Of a stretch of DNA of 14,591 bases, positions 12,452 through 14,591 are shown in pieces (positions within the stretch are counted from its first letter, which is position 1; every line of letters begins with the position of its first letter). The notes beneath the pieces are model-generated. The model ran no database searches. It was not told where the DNA came from and saw only the letters and a program-made list of their open reading frames with translations. This DNA is from UM-FILTER-47-13 sp964445195 (lineage in GTDB: Bacteria > Pseudomonadota > Alphaproteobacteria > Micavibrionales > Micavibrionaceae). The stretch spans positions 1 through 14,591 of the forward strand of contig CAYUKA010000042.1 in assembly GCA_964445195.1 (NCBI GenBank). Direction: 5' to 3'. The position numbers were made by a program, and so were the translations under genes.

Positions 12452-13759
12452 TTACTTCACGTAGAGGTGAACTTCGTTGCTCATCGCTTCGGGGCTGGGC
12501 GTATGGGATAAATCGACACGATTCGTATCCAGGCCCATTTCTGTCAGGCTTCGTAAGACCCGCTCTGCGTTGCGGCGCGCCCGCGTGCTTTCAATGGCAA
12601 CGGCGGCGGCATTACCGGCATCAGGATGAACGGCAACAAGTTCGAAGCGGGCATTCGGGAAGCGGTTCAGTGCTTCATTAACGGCAAGGTAAACCGGCTG
12701 TTCATACGCGACATCCGGCCGATCGAAACGAATCTTCACCAGGGGGCGCGGCGTGGCCGGGGCTGCGACTGCAGGCGGAGGCATGTTGGGCATTACGTCT
12801 GCCGGGGGCATTGTATCCGGCACAGGCGGCATGGCAGAGGGGGGGGGCAATGCGATTGTGTCAGGCCTTGTCGGAACGGGCGGTGCAACCGGGGCGACAT
12901 AAGCCGAAGCCGCAGCCGGCGTGAAGCTGGCCTGGTGTACATGCGAGAAAGGCCGGTTGGAAAGGCTCTTGCCAAAAAGGTCGCCCGTGTTAATCGCCAA
13001 TGCCAGCGTGCGCAGATTGTCGCGTTCCGTACCCAGATAAGCCGACGTACGGTTAATGTCATCATTGACATTGTTTAACAACCGGTCGATCAGGACCATA
13101 GTATTGTTAATCCCGTCTTCGAGCTGGGCGAGGCGAACATGATCTTCTTCGATCGCACCGGACAGGCTATAGGTCGCCCGTGACGATTCAAGCAAAAATG
13201 ATCCCATAGACGCCGCGCCGGAAATCCGGACCGCCATATCATTTAAGGCGTTGATATTGCTTGAAAGTTGTTCCAGATTCTCCCGCGCGATGCTCAGTTT
13301 CCCGACGAGGCGGGGGTTGCCCGGTGTAGTGCCGGATTGCAGTTGCGTACTGATCGTTGCCACGCTGGCGTAATACTCGGCCGCCTGTCTTTGGCCGTTG
13401 ATTTCCAGTGCCGCCAGATTTTCCGATAGCTCCGCAACAGTGCCCTGCAAGGTAAAAAGTTCTGCTCGCAATTCGCCGATCTTGCGACCGACAACGGTTT
13501 CGCTATTGATGCTGTAATAATCGGGGCCCAGAACCTGCTGCGGCGTTGTGGTCGGAGCGCGGCTGGGGCTATTGTAAATACGGCTTTGCACGCTCATCGG
13601 CAATGGTTCATTACTGATTGTCAGTGCCGGGGGCGGGGCATCGGCCGAGCGGGCCAAAGCCGGCGCATTATAAGCGCTGACCGTCAGAGCCGTTCCTGCG
13701 CAAAGCAGGGCAAAAGCACAGGCTCTGAAAGAGCGTGTTTTTAAAGCGGAATGTATCAT
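12452..13759 (-). CDS. envelope protein with coiled coil, proline-rich linker and OmpA-like C-terminal domain
   Basis: I start the gene at ATG 13757-13759 (435 residues), which has AGAG upstream and yields a normal signal peptide (MIHSALKTRSFRACAFALLC to ALA|RSA); longer forms from GTG 13819 lack both. After cleavage come a polar region (about 40-85), a long helical or coiled-coil region (about 87-260) with repeated Leu/Asn heptads, a Pro/Ala-rich linker (about 280-338), and a C-terminal domain of about 95 residues (VKIRFDRPDVAYEQPVYLAV, FELVAVHP, STRARRNAERVLRSLTEMGL) that follows the OmpA-like peptidoglycan-associated pattern, including the basic RARRNAERV helix. It probably spans the periplasm and touches peptidoglycan. 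It is convergent with the two exported proteins before it. The OmpA assignment is moderate: the usual NxxLS stretch is degenerate. Confidence 0.65.
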   Translation of the reverse strand: MIHSALKTRSFRACAFALLCAGTALTVSAYNAPALARSADAPPPALTISNEPLPMSVQSRIYNSPSRAPTTTPQQVLGPDYYSINSETVVGRKIGELRAELFTLQGTVAELSENLAALEINGQRQAAEYYASVATISTQLQSGTTPGNPRLVGKLSIARENLEQLSSNINALNDMAVRISGAASMGSFLLESSRATYSLSGAIEEDHVRLAQLEDGINNTMVLIDRLLNNVNDDINRTSAYLGTERDNLRTLALAINTGDLFGKSLSNRPFSHVHQASFTPAAASAYVAPVAPPVPTRPDTIALPPPSAMPPVPDTMPPADVMPNMPPPAVAAPATPRPLVKIRFDRPDVAYEQPVYLAVNEALNRFPNARFELVAVHPDAGNAAAVAIESTRARRNAERVLRSLTEMGLDTNRVDLSHTPSPEAMSNEVHLYVK

Positions 13760-13899
13760 ATATTCTCTGTATTTAACCATGTTCATGGCAGACAGGCATC
13801 CGAATCCGATTGCCATCACGCCATAAATCTTATCAGGACTATTCCAGAGTTAAAACAGCTTATTGTAAAAAGAGTGTCAAGGGCAAGACGTAAAACTTA

Positions 13900-13928
13900 T
13901 TGAAAAGTGCACAGATATCGCCTAAGGT
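13900..13928 (+). promoter_or_regulatory. sigma70-type promoter of tRNA-Arg(ACG)
   Basis: TTGAAA (13900-13905) and TAAGGT (13923-13928) are separated by exactly 17 bases and lie 24 bases upstream of the tRNA 5' end. The bases after the -10 are GC-rich (GCAGCC), like a stringent-response discriminator. Confidence 0.6.
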
Positions 13929-13951
13929 GCAGCCTCATTTTTGTTCCCTGT

Positions 13952-14027
<76 letters not shown>

Positions 14028-14082
14028 TTCTCAAAAAGACTTACAGCAATTTATCCTGTGCGCCTTTTTTTATTTTTACACC

Positions 14083-14355
14083 TTATTTGCACCATTCATG
14101 ATTAAAAATAGGGCATCCGAAGTATCTATATGCAATTTGATTGCAAACGTTTTCAGCTTCAAAAACTTCATTTAAAAGCCGTTCATAGGTTTTCTGGTGC
14201 ATACCCTTTGGCTTGAAATAATATCTATCGCCGCCCAGCTTTTCCTTTGCTTTGTGTAACCGGCCTATAGCGCGGTCAATCGAGCCTTTACTTTGCGACT
14301 TGTATTTCAGGTTATAGGCATATCGGCTGTGATGAAATGTACAGAATGATTTCAT
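14083..14355 (-). CDS. hypothetical basic protein, 90 aa
   Basis: I prefer ATG 14353-14355, giving MKSFCTFHHSRYAYNLKYKS and so on, 90 residues. A longer frame to 14445 includes a low-complexity stretch (ARARAR, from the CGCGCG run) unlike real coding sequence. The product is basic and aromatic-rich, mostly helical (SIDRAIGRLHKAKEKLGG, YERLLNEVFEAENVCNQIAY), without signal or membrane segments, and ends FNHEWCK. It resembles small DNA-associated accessory proteins in general composition only; I recognise no family. GAGGG upstream is somewhat far from the ATG. The gene is AT-rich relative to the core genes, and its 3' end points at tRNA-Arg(ACG), typical of an island gene. Confidence 0.45.
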   Translation of the reverse strand: MKSFCTFHHSRYAYNLKYKSQSKGSIDRAIGRLHKAKEKLGGDRYYFKPKGMHQKTYERLLNEVFEAENVCNQIAYRYFGCPIFNHEWCK

Positions 14356-14450
14356 AATGATTCTTGCCCTCGCGCGCGCGGGTAAAAAACTCGGAATAGT
14401 GTTAAAAGAAAGTTGGTGACGGTATCTACACTCTATATATAACATACTTT

Positions 14451-14591
14451 GATCCTCCCCGCATAAGTGATAATGCTATGTGAAATTCATAGATGCCAGC
14501 TCATTGACACTGGTACTTTAAAAAGCTTATTGGTTTGGTGACCTGCCCCGCATAGTGGTACCAGATCCAGAGTGAGTCACTGGTTTGGTTT
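14451..14591. mobile_element. possible IS3-like terminal sequence, cut by the window edge
   Basis: TGACCTGCCCCGCATAGTGG at 14539-14558, continuing TACCAG, resembles the outer ends of some IS3-family elements, which often start TGA-CTGCCCC and carry an AGTGGACCAG-like stretch. A degenerate copy of the same sequence (CCTCCCCGCATAAGTGATAA) occurs about 90 bases earlier, at 14454-14473. No transposase lies inside the window, so the element would continue beyond position 14591. The resemblance is from memory of the family consensus and is not certain. Confidence 0.3.

Overview
The window looks like a chromosomal segment from a Gram-negative bacterium, most likely an alphaproteobacterium. The reasons are the mid-to-high GC core genes, the recombinase subtype, the signal peptides of Gram-negative type and two tRNA-Arg genes with encoded CCA. 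The lineage is an inference from gene style; there is no rRNA or marker gene here. Several joins between core-like and acquired DNA are visible.

Layout: (1) 1-1406 is the 3' part of a CPA2 (KefB/KefC-like) cation:proton antiporter with a C-terminal RCK domain. (2) 1436-2924 is a tightly overlapping three-gene unit (small membrane protein broken by a 10-bp duplication, 104-aa unknown, CoiA-like nuclease) closed by a bidirectional terminator that also ends a 41-aa minus-strand ORF. (3) 3347-6254, all on the minus strand, is the most interesting part: a LysR regulator, a secreted iota-type carbonic anhydrase, an SbtA bicarbonate transporter and an SbtB PII-like protein. This looks like a compact inorganic-carbon uptake module. 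A divergent DUF6671-like protein with four CxxC pairs (6331-7173) shares the regulator's promoter region. (4) 7229-8029 is a YraQ/DUF318-type permease that has lost its N-terminus. It abuts head-to-head a phage/plasmid SF3 (D5/P4-type) helicase that has also lost its N-terminus. (5) 8077-11388 is the right part of an integrative element: the helicase, a roughly 480-bp non-coding region with helically phased TGTCGG repeats, a small coupled ORF, and a large serine recombinase whose C-terminus reads antisense through tRNA-Arg(CCT), the likely attachment site. (6) 11499-13759 holds two small exported proteins convergent with a coiled-coil, proline-rich protein with an OmpA-like C-terminus. (7) tRNA-Arg(ACG) at 13952-14027 is followed by AT-rich DNA with an orphan basic protein and an IS-end-like sequence at the window edge.

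Proposed joint function of region 3: the periplasmic carbonic anhydrase interconverts CO2 and HCO3-, SbtA imports HCO3- with Na+, SbtB gates SbtA according to nucleotide status, and the LysR protein controls expression through T-N11-A sites found in both relevant upstream regions. The roles come from known families; the cooperation is inferred from gene order and spacing.
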